A DNA stretch of 64,000 bases from a bacterium (GTDB taxonomy: Bacteria > Joyebacterota > Joyebacteria > Joyebacterales > Joyebacteraceae), in contig JALGWI010000001.1 in the NCBI GenBank assembly GCA_025774245.1, positions 103,921 to 167,920 on the forward strand, given 5' to 3'. Position numbers and translations under genes: made by a program. The stretch's first letter is position 1; each line of letters opens with the position of its first letter. The notes below the pieces were generated by a model that was not told the origin of the DNA, ran no database searches, and worked only from the letters and a program-made list of their open reading frames with translations. Below, one piece after another: positions 10,317 through 20,543 of this stretch.

Positions 10317-10898
10317 TTGGCGATCGGCTTCATGGGCGGGACGTTCGACCCGATCCACATTGCTCACCTCATCATCGCCGAAGAGGTCGCCGACCGGCTC
10401 GGGCTCGCCCGGGTCGTTTTCATTCCGGCGGCGCGCCCGCCGCACAAGTGCGAGCGGGAGTACTCCCGGTTCGAGGACCGGATGGCGATGGTCACGCTGG
10501 CCGTCGAAGACAACCCGCGCCTCGCGGTCTCCGACATCGAGAGGAGGCGCGAGGGCCCGTCCTACACGATCGAGACCGTCCGGGAGCTCAAGGACGAGTT
10601 CGAGGACGCTGAGGAGCTCTACTTCATCATCGGCGCCGACAGCCTCACGCAGCTCCTCACCTGGAAGGACCCCGAGGCGCTCCTGTCGGAGTGCACGTTC
10701 GTCGTCGCTCCGAGACCCGGTGTGGAGATCGCGGACGCCGACCCGAGGATCAGGGACAGGACGCTCGTGCTCGACATGCCCTCGTTCGAGATCGCCTCGA
10801 GCGACATCCGCGAGAGGGTGCGGCTCGGTCGCACGATCCGATACCTCGTGCCGCCCCGCGTGCTGGCCTACATCGAGGAAGAGAACCTCTACACATGA
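10317..10898 (+). CDS. nadD: Nicotinate-nucleotide adenylyltransferase (TTG start)
   Basis: GFMGGTFDPIHIAHLIIAEE, FIPAARPPHK, IIGADSLTQLLTWKDPE, ASSDIRERVRLG. Confidence 0.93.
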   Translation: MAIGFMGGTFDPIHIAHLIIAEEVADRLGLARVVFIPAARPPHKCEREYSRFEDRMAMVTLAVEDNPRLAVSDIERRREGPSYTIETVRELKDEFEDAEELYFIIGADSLTQLLTWKDPEALLSECTFVVAPRPGVEIADADPRIRDRTLVLDMPSFEIASSDIRERVRLGRTIRYLVPPRVLAYIEEENLYT

Positions 10899-13591
10899 AC
10901 GCAGAGACGAAGCACGGCGAGGGCGTGCCGGTCCTCTTCCTGATCGACGGCACCGCTCTGGCCTACCGTTCTTACTACGCCTACATCAGATCTCCCCTCC
11001 TGAACTCGCAGGGCGAGAACGTGAGCGCCCTCTTCGGGTTTGCCTCGCAACTCATCAAGCTTCTCGAGGATCGGAAGCCCGACTACGCGGCGGTCGTTTT
11101 CGACACCCCCGAGCCGACCTTCCGGCACGAGGCGTACGCGGACTACAAGGCGACCCGCGAGGCGCCGCCCGACGAGATGATCGAGCAGTTCCCGGCGATC
11201 CGCGAGTTCGTGGAGGTCCTGGGGATCCCCGTGCTGGAGCTCCCCGGCTACGAGGCCGACGACGTGATCGGCACGCTGGCGACCAAGGCGCGCGCCGAGG
11301 GCATCCGGTCCGTCATCGTCTCCGGCGACAAGGATTTCTTCCAGCTCGTCGACGAGGACGTCTCCGTCTTCGACCCGAAGAAGGACATCGAGTACGCGCC
11401 GGGAGACGTGGAGGAGCACTTCGGGGTTCCGCCCTCGCGCGTCATCGAGGTGCTCGGCCTCATGGGGGACGCCTCGGACAACGTGCCCGGCGTCCCGGGC
11501 ATCGGAAAGAAGACCGCGCTCGACCTGATCGTACGGTACGGCACGGTCGAGGAGGTCCTCGCGCACATCGACGAGATCAGCGGCCCCAAGCGGCGGCAGA
11601 ACCTCGAGGAGTACCGCGACCAGGCGTACCAGAGCAGGTCGCTCGTGACGATCGATCTCGAGGCGCCCGTCGACCTCGATCTCGACGCGCTTCGTCGCGA
11701 TCCGTTCGACGTGCCCGTCGTCACGGAGCACCTCGTCGGGCTCGAGTTCCACACGCTCGCCAGGGAGATCATCCCCGAGCCCACCGCCGCCGCGGGCGAG
11801 TTCGCGCTCGTCACGACGAAGAAGGCCGTGCGGGAGCTCGTCAGGAAGCTCCGGGGATCGGGGGGGTTCGCGGTCGACCTCGAGACGACGTCGCTCGACG
11901 CGCTCACGGCCGAGGTCGTGGGCATCTCGGTCGCCTGGGAGGCGGGTAAGGCCTTCTACGTCCCCGTCGGGCACGAGGGCCGGTCTACGCTCTCGCGCGG
12001 GTTCGTCCTCGAGGAGTTCAGGAAGGTCCTCGAGGACGAGGGAGTTCCCAAGTTCGGCCAGAACATGAAGTACGACTACGAGGTCCTGATCGGGCACGGG
12101 ATCACGATGACGCCGCTCTCGTTCGACACGATGGTCGCGTCCTATCTCGTGGACCCGGGGCGGCGTCAGCACAACCTCGCGTCGCTCGCACTCGAGCACC
12201 TCAAGCGACGCATGACCTCCATAGAGAGCCTGATCGGAAAGGGCGACGAGCAACTCTCGTTTGCCGACGTCTCGGTCGAGGCCGCACGCGACTACGCTTG
12301 CGACGACGCGGCGACGGCGTTCGACCTCACCGAGCTCCTCGGGGAGCGCGTGCGGGAGGGCGGTCTCGAGGACCTCATGCGCGACGTCGAGATGCCGCTC
12401 GTTCCCGTCCTCGCCAGGATGGAGCTGGCCGGCGTCCTTCTCGACGTCCCGCTCGTCGAGGAGTTCTCCACGAGGCTCGGCAGCGAGGTCGAGAAGCTCC
12501 GGGGCAGAATCTGCAAGGTCGCGGACGTGGAGTTCAACCCCGACTCCCCGAAGCAGGTCGGGGAGATCCTCTTCGAGAGGCTGAAGCTGCCGAAGGGGCG
12601 TCGCACGAAGACCGGCTGGTCGACCGACACCCGCGTCCTCGAGCGGCTTCGCGAGACCCACGAGATCCCCGGTCTCATCCTGGAGTACCGGCAACTCGCG
12701 AAGCTCAAGTCGGGCTACCTCGACGCGCTCCCGAAGCTCGTGAACCCGCGCACGGGAAGGTTGCACACGTCGTTCAACCAGACGGTCGCGGCGACCGGGA
12801 GGCTCTCGAGCAGCAGCCCGAATCTCCAGAACGTGCCGATCCGAACCGAGATCGGCCGCGAGATCAGGAAGGCGTTCGTCGCCGATCCGGGCAGGGTTCT
12901 CCTGTCGGCGGACTACTCCCAGATCGAGCTTCGGATCATGGCGCACCTCTCCGGGGATGCGAACCTGATCGCCGCCTTCGAGGGAGGCAAGGACGTGCAC
13001 CGATCGACGGCGGCGCTCATCTTCGGCGGCGTCGAGGAGGAGGTCACGTCCGACCAGCGCGATTGGGCGAAGACCGTCAACTTCGGCATCATGTACGGCA
13101 TGAGCGCGTACGGGCTCGCGAGGCAGCTCTCGATCGGGACCGACGAGGCCTTCGACTTCATCGAGCGGTACTTCGAGACCTACCCGGGCGCGCGGGAGTT
13201 CACCAAGAAGGCGATCGAGGACGCCGCGTCGTCCGGGCACGCGACCACGATGCTCGGTCGGACTCGCCCGATCACGGGTCTCGACTCGGACAACGCGCGG
13301 GTCAGGGGGCTCGCCGAGCGCGTCGCCGTGAACACGCCGATCCAGGGGAGCGCCGCCGACCTCATCAAGGTGGCGATGATCGGGATCGACAGAAGGATCG
13401 CGACCGACGGCCTCCCGTGTGATATGGTACTGCAGGTTCACGACGAGCTCGTGTTCGAGGTCGATGCGGGCGCGCTTGCCGACGTGGAGGCGTGCGTCCG
13501 CGAGGAGATGGAGCACCCGGCGGGGTTCGGCCTGCGCGTTCCGATCGTGGTCGACCTCGCGAGCGGGGCAAACTGGTACGAGGCTCACTAG
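10895..13591 (+). CDS. polA: DNA polymerase I
   Basis: 5' nuclease domain (VLFLIDGTALAYRSYYAY, GDASDNVPGVPGIGKKTA), 3'-5' exo (FAVDLETTSLD), family A polymerase (LLSADYSQIELRIMAHLSGD, VLQVHDELVFEV). Confidence 0.97.
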   Translation: MNAETKHGEGVPVLFLIDGTALAYRSYYAYIRSPLLNSQGENVSALFGFASQLIKLLEDRKPDYAAVVFDTPEPTFRHEAYADYKATREAPPDEMIEQFPAIREFVEVLGIPVLELPGYEADDVIGTLATKARAEGIRSVIVSGDKDFFQLVDEDVSVFDPKKDIEYAPGDVEEHFGVPPSRVIEVLGLMGDASDNVPGVPGIGKKTALDLIVRYGTVEEVLAHIDEISGPKRRQNLEEYRDQAYQSRSLVTIDLEAPVDLDLDALRRDPFDVPVVTEHLVGLEFHTLAREIIPEPTAAAGEFALVTTKKAVRELVRKLRGSGGFAVDLETTSLDALTAEVVGISVAWEAGKAFYVPVGHEGRSTLSRGFVLEEFRKVLEDEGVPKFGQNMKYDYEVLIGHGITMTPLSFDTMVASYLVDPGRRQHNLASLALEHLKRRMTSIESLIGKGDEQLSFADVSVEAARDYACDDAATAFDLTELLGERVREGGLEDLMRDVEMPLVPVLARMELAGVLLDVPLVEEFSTRLGSEVEKLRGRICKVADVEFNPDSPKQVGEILFERLKLPKGRRTKTGWSTDTRVLERLRETHEIPGLILEYRQLAKLKSGYLDALPKLVNPRTGRLHTSFNQTVAATGRLSSSSPNLQNVPIRTEIGREIRKAFVADPGRVLLSADYSQIELRIMAHLSGDANLIAAFEGGKDVHRSTAALIFGGVEEEVTSDQRDWAKTVNFGIMYGMSAYGLARQLSIGTDEAFDFIERYFETYPGAREFTKKAIEDAASSGHATTMLGRTRPITGLDSDNARVRGLAERVAVNTPIQGSAADLIKVAMIGIDRRIATDGLPCDMVLQVHDELVFEVDAGALADVEACVREEMEHPAGFGLRVPIVVDLASGANWYEAH

Positions 13592-13613
13592 GAGGCGCTC
13601 ACCAGGAGGGTTC

Positions 13614-14225
13614 GTGTACCGGATCGGCCTCACCGGTGGCATCGGGTCCGGGAAGAGCACCGCCGCGGGGATCCTCCGCGAGTTGGGCGCCCGCGTGATC
13701 GTCGCCGACGACCTGGCGCGGACGCTCGTGGCGGCCGGGACGCCGCTCCTTGAGCGCATCGCGGACGAGTTCGGGAGCGAGGTGGTCGCCGCCGACGGAT
13801 CGCTCGACCGGGCGCGCCTGGCGGCGATCGCTTTCTCGTCGGAGGTGGGGCTCGGCAAGCTGAACGAGCTCACGCACCCGCCGCTCGTCGCGGCGATCGT
13901 CCGGGCGATGGAGGCCGCCGAGCGCGAGACGCCGGCCGGCGTCCTCGTGGTCGACGCGGCGCTCCTTCTCCACTGGGACGTCCTCGACCTCTTCGACGTC
14001 GTCGTGGTCGTCCACGCGCCCCGCGAAATACGGCTCGAGCGCCTGGAGGAGGCGGGGCGCCCGCGCCGCGACACCGAGGCGCGGATGGTGTCGCAGGCGC
14101 CCGAGGCGACGTTCCGCGACGTGGCCGACGTCGTCGTCGACAACGGCGGTTCGTTCGAGGACCTCAGGGAGAACGTGCTCAGGTTCTGGAGGACGATTCC
14201 ATCCGAAGTGCGGGAGGTACAATGA
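13614..14225 (+). CDS. coaE: Dephospho-CoA kinase (GTG start)
   Basis: YRIGLTGGIGSGKSTAAGIL, ADDLARTLVAAG, VVDAALLLHWDVLDLFDVVVVV. Confidence 0.92.
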   Translation: MYRIGLTGGIGSGKSTAAGILRELGARVIVADDLARTLVAAGTPLLERIADEFGSEVVAADGSLDRARLAAIAFSSEVGLGKLNELTHPPLVAAIVRAMEAAERETPAGVLVVDAALLLHWDVLDLFDVVVVVHAPREIRLERLEEAGRPRRDTEARMVSQAPEATFRDVADVVVDNGGSFEDLRENVLRFWRTIPSEVREVQ

Positions 14226-15314
14226 CAGGCGAGATCGCGAAGGAGCTCGATAGCGTCGCCGCGAGGGTCGGCGAGCTCGAGAACTACCTTTGACGTCGCT
14301 TCCAAGCAGAAGCGCCTGACCGAGCTTGAGAAGCTGACGACCGGCGCCGACTTCTGGCAGGACGGGACGCGCGCGAAGGAGGTCATCGGCGAGATCAACG
14401 AGCTCAAGGGTTGGCTCGAGCCGCTCGCTTCTCTGAGGGCGAGTTGCGCCGATATGTTGACCCTGGTCGAGCTGGCCGAGGAGGAGGGGGGCGAGGCCGA
14501 GGAAGAGGTGGAGCGGGAGTTCGCGCGGATCCTCGAGGAGCTTCGCGGGCTCGAGTTCCGCAAGATGCTCTCCGGGAAGGACGACGAGAGAAACGCGATC
14601 CTGGCGATCCACCCCGGGGCCGGCGGCACCGACTCGCAGGACTGGGCCCAGATGCTCTTCCGGATGTACATGGGGTGGGCTGAGCGCCGCGGCCTCGAGA
14701 CCCGGGTCATGGACGTCCAGCCGGCCGACGAGGCCGGCATCAAGAGCGCGACGGTGCTCGTGAAGGGCCCGTACGCCTACGGCTACCTGAAGGCGGAGGT
14801 GGGCGTGCACCGGCTCGTGCGGCTCTCGCCGTACGACGCGGCGCACCGCCGGCACACGTCGTTCGCCTCGGTGGCCGCCTACCCCGAGGTCGATGAGGAC
14901 CTCGAGGTCGAGATCCAGGACGCCGACGTCCGACTCGACTTCTTCCGCGCGAGCGGCCCCGGCGGCCAGCACGTCAACAAGAGCTCGACCGCGGTCCGGA
15001 TCACCCACATTCCGACGGGGATCGTCGTGACGTGCCAGAACGAGCGCTCGCAGTTCCGGAACCGCGAGAACGCGATGAAGGTCCTGCGTTCGAGGCTCTA
15101 CACCCTCCGCGAGGAGAAACGCAGGAAGGAGCAGCAGGCCACGGCCGGCGAGAAGAAGGAGATCGCCTGGGGCAGCCAGATCCGGTCGTACGTCCTGCAT
15201 CCGTACCAGATGGTGAAGGACAACCGGACGGGCGTCGAGACGTCCGCCGTCGACGCGACGCTCGACGGCGACCTCGACGTGTTCATCGAGGCGTACCTCA
15301 AGGCGACCGGCTAG
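14222..15314 (+). CDS. prfB: Peptide chain release factor 2, requires programmed +1 frameshift at CUU-UGA-C
   Basis: ATG at 14222; 23 codons to in-frame TGA at 14291 (..ENYL*). The +1 frame continues DVASKQKRLTELEKLTTGADFWQD... to 15314; GGQ motif RASGPGGQHVNKSSTAVRITHIPTG. Confidence 0.95.
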
Positions 15315-15403
15315 ACGGCGGACGGCCGGCGGCCGGGCACCGACCGCCGGGAGCGGCGCGAGCCGCGCCCGGGGGAACTACACCAGAGACCCGGGGGGAC
15401 ACG

Positions 15404-16861
15404 TTGGAGAAAGGCGAAAGCGCGCTCGTCGCCGAGATGCGGGGCAATCTCACCCGCATGCGGGAGAGCGGCGTCGAGCCCTTCCCGCGGCGCTCGGAGC
15501 GGACGCACCGGGCGCGGGAGGTCGTCGAGGCCTACGACGACCTCGAGGGGAAGGACGTCGCCGTCGCCGGGCGCCTCATGAGCGTACGGGGACACGGGAA
15601 GGCCGGGTTCGCCGACCTCGTCGATGGGAGCGGCAAGATCCAGCTCTACGTCAGGAGAGACGAGATCGGCGAGGAGGCGTTCGCCGTGTGGAAGCTCGTG
15701 GACGTGGGGGACATCGTCGGGGTGCGGGGCGAGGTGATGAAGACGAAGACCGGCGAGGTGAGCGTCAAGGCGAAGTCGGTCACCGTTCTCGCGAAGGCGC
15801 TCCGGCCGCTTCCCGAGAAGTGGCACGGACTCAAGGACAAGGAGCTCAGGTACCGTCACAGGAGCCTCGATCTCATCGCGAACGAGGAGGCGAAGGCGAC
15901 CTTCCTCGCGCGGAGCGCGATGCTCAGGATCGCGAGGGAGTTCCTCTGGGAGCGCGACTTCGTCGAGGTCGAGACGCCGATCCTGCAGCCGAACTACGGC
16001 GGCGCGTTCGCGAGGCCCTTCACGACACACCACCACTCGCTCGGGATGGACCTCTACCTCCGGATCGCCGACGAGCTCTACCTGAAGAGGCTGATCGTCG
16101 GCGGCCTCGAGCGCGTCTTCGAGATCGGCAAGGACTTCAGGAACGAGGGGATGGACAGGACGCACAGCCCCGAGTTCACGCAGCTCGAGCTCTACCAGGC
16201 CTACACCGACTACCACGGCATGATGGAGATCACCGAGTCGCTCGTCGTGCGGCTCGCTCGTGAGCTCACGGGCGGGACCGAGATCGAGTGGGAGGACCGC
16301 ACGATCGACCTGTCGCCGCCTTGGCGAAGGCTCAAGGTCATGGACGCCGTCGTCGAGGCCCTGGGCGATTCGGCGCTCGAGAGCGATGAGGCGCTCGCGG
16401 CCGCGGCGCGCGCGAAGGGGATCGACGTCGACGGGCCGCCCAGGTTCGGGCCGATCGTCGAGAAGGTCCTCGACGAGCTCGTCGAGCCGAGGCTCTTCGA
16501 GCCGACGTTCCTCATCGACTACCCGAAGGCGATCTCGCCGCTGGCGAAGGAGACGCCCGACGATCCGGCGATCGTCGAGCGCTTCGAGTTCTTCATCGGC
16601 GGGCTCGAGCTCGGGAACTCGTTCACGGAGCTCAACGACCCCGACGAGCAGCGCGTGAGGTTCGAACTCCAGCAGGCGGAGCGGGAGAGGGGTGACGCCG
16701 AGGCGCAGGGCATGGACGAGGACTTCGTCGCCGCCCTCGAGCACGGCATGCCGCCGACCGGAGGCCTCGGCATCGGACTCGACCGGCTGGTGATGCTCCT
16801 CACCGGATCGCGGAACATCCGCGACGTCATCCTCTTCCCGCCGATGCGCCCCGATCACTAG
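15404..16861 (+). CDS. lysS: Lysyl-tRNA synthetase, class II (TTG start)
   Basis: [91 protein letters not shown]. Confidence 0.96.
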   Translation: MEKGESALVAEMRGNLTRMRESGVEPFPRRSERTHRAREVVEAYDDLEGKDVAVAGRLMSVRGHGKAGFADLVDGSGKIQLYVRRDEIGEEAFAVWKLVDVGDIVGVRGEVMKTKTGEVSVKAKSVTVLAKALRPLPEKWHGLKDKELRYRHRSLDLIANEEAKATFLARSAMLRIAREFLWERDFVEVETPILQPNYGGAFARPFTTHHHSLGMDLYLRIADELYLKRLIVGGLERVFEIGKDFRNEGMDRTHSPEFTQLELYQAYTDYHGMMEITESLVVRLARELTGGTEIEWEDRTIDLSPPWRRLKVMDAVVEALGDSALESDEALAAAARAKGIDVDGPPRFGPIVEKVLDELVEPRLFEPTFLIDYPKAISPLAKETPDDPAIVERFEFFIGGLELGNSFTELNDPDEQRVRFELQQAERERGDAEAQGMDEDFVAALEHGMPPTGGLGIGLDRLVMLLTGSRNIRDVILFPPMRPDH

Positions 16862-16917
16862 GTCGCAGGTGGGCCGGCGACAGACCGTCGGTCGCGGCCG
16901 AAAGAAAGGAAACGGTC

Positions 16918-18150
16918 TTGTCGTTCGAGTGGTTCGTCGCCTGGCGCTACCTCAGGGCGAAGCGGAAGACCAGGTTCATCTCGATCATCACGTTCATCTC
17001 GGTGGCGGGCGTCGCCGTCGGTGTGATGGCGCTCGTCGTCGTGCTCGCCGTCATGAACGGCTTCGAGAACGAGATCCACCGCCGGATCATCGGGATCAAC
17101 GCGCACGTCATCGTCCTCCGGTACGGGAACCACCCGATCACGAACTACGACGAGCTCGCAGGAAAGCTCGAGGCGTCGCCCGACGTGGTCGCCGCGTCGC
17201 CGTTCACGTACTCGAAGGCCGTCCTCCGGGGGCACGGCGGCTCGGACGGCGTGGTCGTCCGCGGGATCGACCTCGCCCGGGAGGGGCTCGTCACGGACAT
17301 CCTCACGAACATCGACCCGCCGCTCACGACGCTCCGGAAACCCGAGGGCGAGGTGCCGGCGATCGTCGTCGGCGACGAGCTCGCCAAACGGCTCCGCGTG
17401 ACGCTCGGGGACACCGTCGCCATATCCTCGCCGTTCGACTACGTTCTCACCCCGATGGGCCTCATGCCGGCGATCGCGCGCTTCCAGGTCGAGAGCCTCT
17501 TCAGCTCGGGCATGTTTGAGTACGACCAGTCCCTGGTTTACATTGATATTACGGAGGCCCAGTCGCTCTTCTCCCTCAAGGACGGGGTCGTGGGCGTCGC
17601 CCTCAGGATCACCGACCCCTACGACGCTCGGGCGGCGGGGGAGCGGGCCGTCGCGGCAGTCGGGGGGTTCCCGTACCGGTCGAACAACTGGATCGAGCTG
17701 AACCGGAACCTCTTCCGATGGATGAAGACCGAGAAGAAGGTCATGTTCTGGATCCTGTCGCTCATCATCATGGTGGCCGCGTTCAACATCGCGAGCACGC
17801 TCATCATGGTAGTGATGGAGAAGACGAAGGACATCGGGATCATGAAATCGATGGGCGCGCGATCGGGCTCGATACTGAGGATCTTCATCTTCGAGGGGCT
17901 CGTGATCGGGATCCTCGGCACCGCGGCCGGAAGCCTGGCGGGCTACGTCCTGGCGACGCTCCTCGACCGGTACCAGTTCGTGTCGCTTCCGGGGGACGTC
18001 TACCCGATCGAGACCCTGCCCGTCGAGATGCACGGGGTCGATTTCGCGCTGGTGGCTCTCGCGGCGGTCGCGATCAGCTTCGTGGCCGCGCTCTATCCCT
18101 CGTGGAAGGCGTCGAGGCTGGCGCCGGCGGAGGCGATTCGTCGTGAGTAG
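16918..18150 (+). CDS. lolC: Lipoprotein-releasing ABC transporter permease (LolC/LolE family; TTG start)
   Basis: [52 protein letters not shown]-terminal FtsX-like TM segments. Confidence 0.9.
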   Translation: MSFEWFVAWRYLRAKRKTRFISIITFISVAGVAVGVMALVVVLAVMNGFENEIHRRIIGINAHVIVLRYGNHPITNYDELAGKLEASPDVVAASPFTYSKAVLRGHGGSDGVVVRGIDLAREGLVTDILTNIDPPLTTLRKPEGEVPAIVVGDELAKRLRVTLGDTVAISSPFDYVLTPMGLMPAIARFQVESLFSSGMFEYDQSLVYIDITEAQSLFSLKDGVVGVALRITDPYDARAAGERAVAAVGGFPYRSNNWIELNRNLFRWMKTEKKVMFWILSLIIMVAAFNIASTLIMVVMEKTKDIGIMKSMGARSGSILRIFIFEGLVIGILGTAAGSLAGYVLATLLDRYQFVSLPGDVYPIETLPVEMHGVDFALVALAAVAISFVAALYPSWKASRLAPAEAIRRE

Positions 18151-18187
18151 AAACGGCCGCGCGCGAGACACGCGGGCGGAGGAACGA

Positions 18188-18904
18188 ATGATACAGGTGT
18201 CCGGCGTGACCAAGAGCTTCAGGACGGGTCCCGAGAGGATCGACGTCCTGAGGGGGATCGACGTCGAGATCGGCCGCGGCGAGATCGTCGCGATCGTCGG
18301 ACCGTCCGGTGTCGGGAAGAGCACGCTCCTCCACATCATGGGCGCGCTCGACGAGCCGACGTCCGGGAAGGTCGTCGTCGATGGGGTCGACGTCTTCGCC
18401 ATGGCGGAGGCCGAGAGGTCCGCCTTCAGAAACAGGACCGTCGGGTTCGTCTTCCAGTTCCACCACCTGATGCGCGAGCTGACGGCGCTCGAGAACGTGA
18501 TGATGCCGAACCTCATCGGCGGCACGCCGCGGGCGGAGGCAGAGGAGCGCGCCAGGGACCTCCTCGGGCGCGTGCGCCTGAGCGATCGGATGGACCACAG
18601 GCCGGGTGAGCTCTCCGGAGGTGAGGAGCAGCGGACGGCGGTGGCCCGCGCACTCGCGACGGAGCCGCTCGCGATCCTCGCCGACGAGCCGTCCGGCAAC
18701 CTCGACCGGTCGAGCAGCGAGGAGCTGCACGATCTCATCTGGGGGCTCCGGGAGTCGATGGGGCAGACGTTCGTCATCGTGACGCACAACGCCGACCTGT
18801 TCGGGCGGGCCGACCGCATCGTCGAGCTCGCCGACGGTCGAGCGCTGGAGGGCGGGAGGCCGTCTGGGGGCGGCTCCGCGCGAGCGACCGGGGACGGGGA
18901 GTAG
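18188..18904 (+). CDS. lolD: Lipoprotein-releasing ABC transporter ATP-binding protein
   Basis: Walker [10 protein letters not shown], signature [15 protein letters not shown], Walker [14 protein letters not shown]. Upstream in-frame GTG at 18143 also possible. Confidence 0.9.
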   Translation: MIQVSGVTKSFRTGPERIDVLRGIDVEIGRGEIVAIVGPSGVGKSTLLHIMGALDEPTSGKVVVDGVDVFAMAEAERSAFRNRTVGFVFQFHHLMRELTALENVMMPNLIGGTPRAEAEERARDLLGRVRLSDRMDHRPGELSGGEEQRTAVARALATEPLAILADEPSGNLDRSSSEELHDLIWGLRESMGQTFVIVTHNADLFGRADRIVELADGRALEGGRPSGGGSARATGDGE

Positions 18905-18924
18905 CTCAGGGAGGGGACGAAGGG

Positions 18925-19446
18925 ATGATCTGCGAGGAGTGCAACGAGAGGCCCGCGTCCGTCCGGTACGCCGAGATGGCCGACGGCCACGTGCGCAGCT
19001 GGAACCTCTGCGAGGAGTGCGCGAGGCGGAAGGGGATGACCGCCTCGCTCGCGCCGTTCGCCGGGCCGCTCGTGAACATCCTCAAGGGGCTCCTCGATGA
19101 GACCGCCGAGCAGGGCGCCACGCCTGCCGGGCCGACCTGTCCCGAGTGCAAGCTCTCGTACGACGAGTTCAGGCGGACCGGCAAGCTCGGGTGCGGCACG
19201 TGCTACGACTCGTTTCACAGCGAGCTCAAGCCGCTCCTCCGGAGGATCCACGGGAGCACGGAGCACACCGGCAGCGTGCCGAGCTGCCTCGAGGCCGACT
19301 TCGACTCGCGGCGCGAGGTGAAGAGGCTCAGGGCCGAGCTCGCGCAGGCCGTGAGGGGCGAGGAGTACGAACGAGCCGCCGAGCTCAGGGATCTCATCAG
19401 GTCGAAGGCCGACGGGCGCGCGCCCGCCGGCGACGCGGAACCGTAG
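18925..19446 (+). CDS. mcsA: McsA-like protein: two CxxC zinc-binding pairs plus UVR motif
   Basis: [52 protein letters not shown]-like [26 protein letters not shown]; directly precedes mcsB. Confidence 0.88.
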   Translation: MICEECNERPASVRYAEMADGHVRSWNLCEECARRKGMTASLAPFAGPLVNILKGLLDETAEQGATPAGPTCPECKLSYDEFRRTGKLGCGTCYDSFHSELKPLLRRIHGSTEHTGSVPSCLEADFDSRREVKRLRAELAQAVRGEEYERAAELRDLIRSKADGRAPAGDAEP

Positions 19447-19453
19447 CACAGCG

Positions 19454-20512
19454 ATGTGGACGTTCGAAATGATGATGAGTGAGCCTCCGGCCTGGCTCGG
19501 GGCCGCCGGTCCGCGCTCCGACGTGATCCTCTCGACGAGGGTCCGGTTCGCCAGGAACCTCGAGGGGAGCCCGTTCCCGACGAGGGCGACCGAGCGGGAA
19601 CTCATCGAGGTGAGGGAGCGCATCGTCGCCGCGATTGCGAAGAGCAACTACCTCACGAACGCCCTCGTCTTTCGCATGGAAGAGACCGATCCCGCCATCA
19701 GGCGGGTGCTCGTCGAGCGCCACCTCGTGAGCAGCGAACTCGCCGAGGGCGGGCCCGGAGGGGGCGCCATCGTGGGGGAGAAGGAGATCGTCTCCGCCAT
19801 GGTGAACGAAGAGGACCATCTCCGGCTCCAGTGCATCCGGGCCGGCCTGCAGCCGGTCGACGCCTGGCGCCTGATAGAGAGAATAGATTGTGAACTGGAG
19901 CGGAATTTGCAGTATGCCTTCTCCAGCGACTGGGGTTACCTGACATCCTGTCCCACGAACGTGGGCACCGGAGTGCGTGTGTCCGTGCTTGCGCACCTCA
20001 TGGGGCTTGTGAGGAGCAACCGGATCGCGCAGGTCCTCGGCAGCGTGTCGAAGCTGGGGCTATCGGTCCGGGGCTTCTACGGAGAGGGGAGCGCCGCGCT
20101 GGGCGGGTTCTTCCAGATCTCGAACCAGACGACGCTCGGCCAGTCCGAGGAGGACATCGCCTACACCGTCGAGAGGGTCGCCGGGCAGCTCGTCGCCCTC
20201 GAGCTCGAGGCGAGGAAGGAGCTCGCGGAGAACGCGGGGCGTCAGCTGGCCGACGAGGTCGGTAGGGCGTACGGCATCCTCGCCAACGCCAGGATGATCT
20301 CCGCCGAGGAGGTGATGGAGCTCGTCTCGTCGCTCAGGCTCGGGACCGCGCTCGGACTCATCGACTCGGTCGACCTCGGAACCGTGAACCGGCTCCTCGT
20401 GATCACCCAGCCGGGTCACCTGACGTATTCACACGGCGGCGAGCCGACGCCCGAGGAGCGCGACAGCGCTCGGGCCGACCTCGTCCGCAAGGAGCTTGCG
20501 TCGTGCGAGTGA
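19454..20512 (+). CDS. mcsB: Protein arginine kinase McsB (guanido phosphotransferase family)
   Basis: [47 protein letters not shown]-terminal RDxxRA ([14 protein letters not shown]). Confidence 0.93.
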   Translation: MWTFEMMMSEPPAWLGAAGPRSDVILSTRVRFARNLEGSPFPTRATERELIEVRERIVAAIAKSNYLTNALVFRMEETDPAIRRVLVERHLVSSELAEGGPGGGAIVGEKEIVSAMVNEEDHLRLQCIRAGLQPVDAWRLIERIDCELERNLQYAFSSDWGYLTSCPTNVGTGVRVSVLAHLMGLVRSNRIAQVLGSVSKLGLSVRGFYGEGSAALGGFFQISNQTTLGQSEEDIAYTVERVAGQLVALELEARKELAENAGRQLADEVGRAYGILANARMISAEEVMELVSSLRLGTALGLIDSVDLGTVNRLLVITQPGHLTYSHGGEPTPEERDSARADLVRKELASCE

Positions 20513-20543
20513 CGTTCCGGCTCGCCCAAGACGGAGGACACGA

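Noticed and set aside
10889-14743. 1284-aa minus-strand ORF opposite nadD/polA/coaE/prfB
   Set aside because: Antisense shadow of well-identified genes. High GC in third positions leaves long open antisense frames, and the protein is Arg/Val/Asp/Leu-rich low-complexity with no motif.
16858-19647. 929-aa minus-strand ORF opposite lolC-mcsA
   Set aside because: Antisense artefact with biased composition; overlaps four confidently assigned + strand genes.
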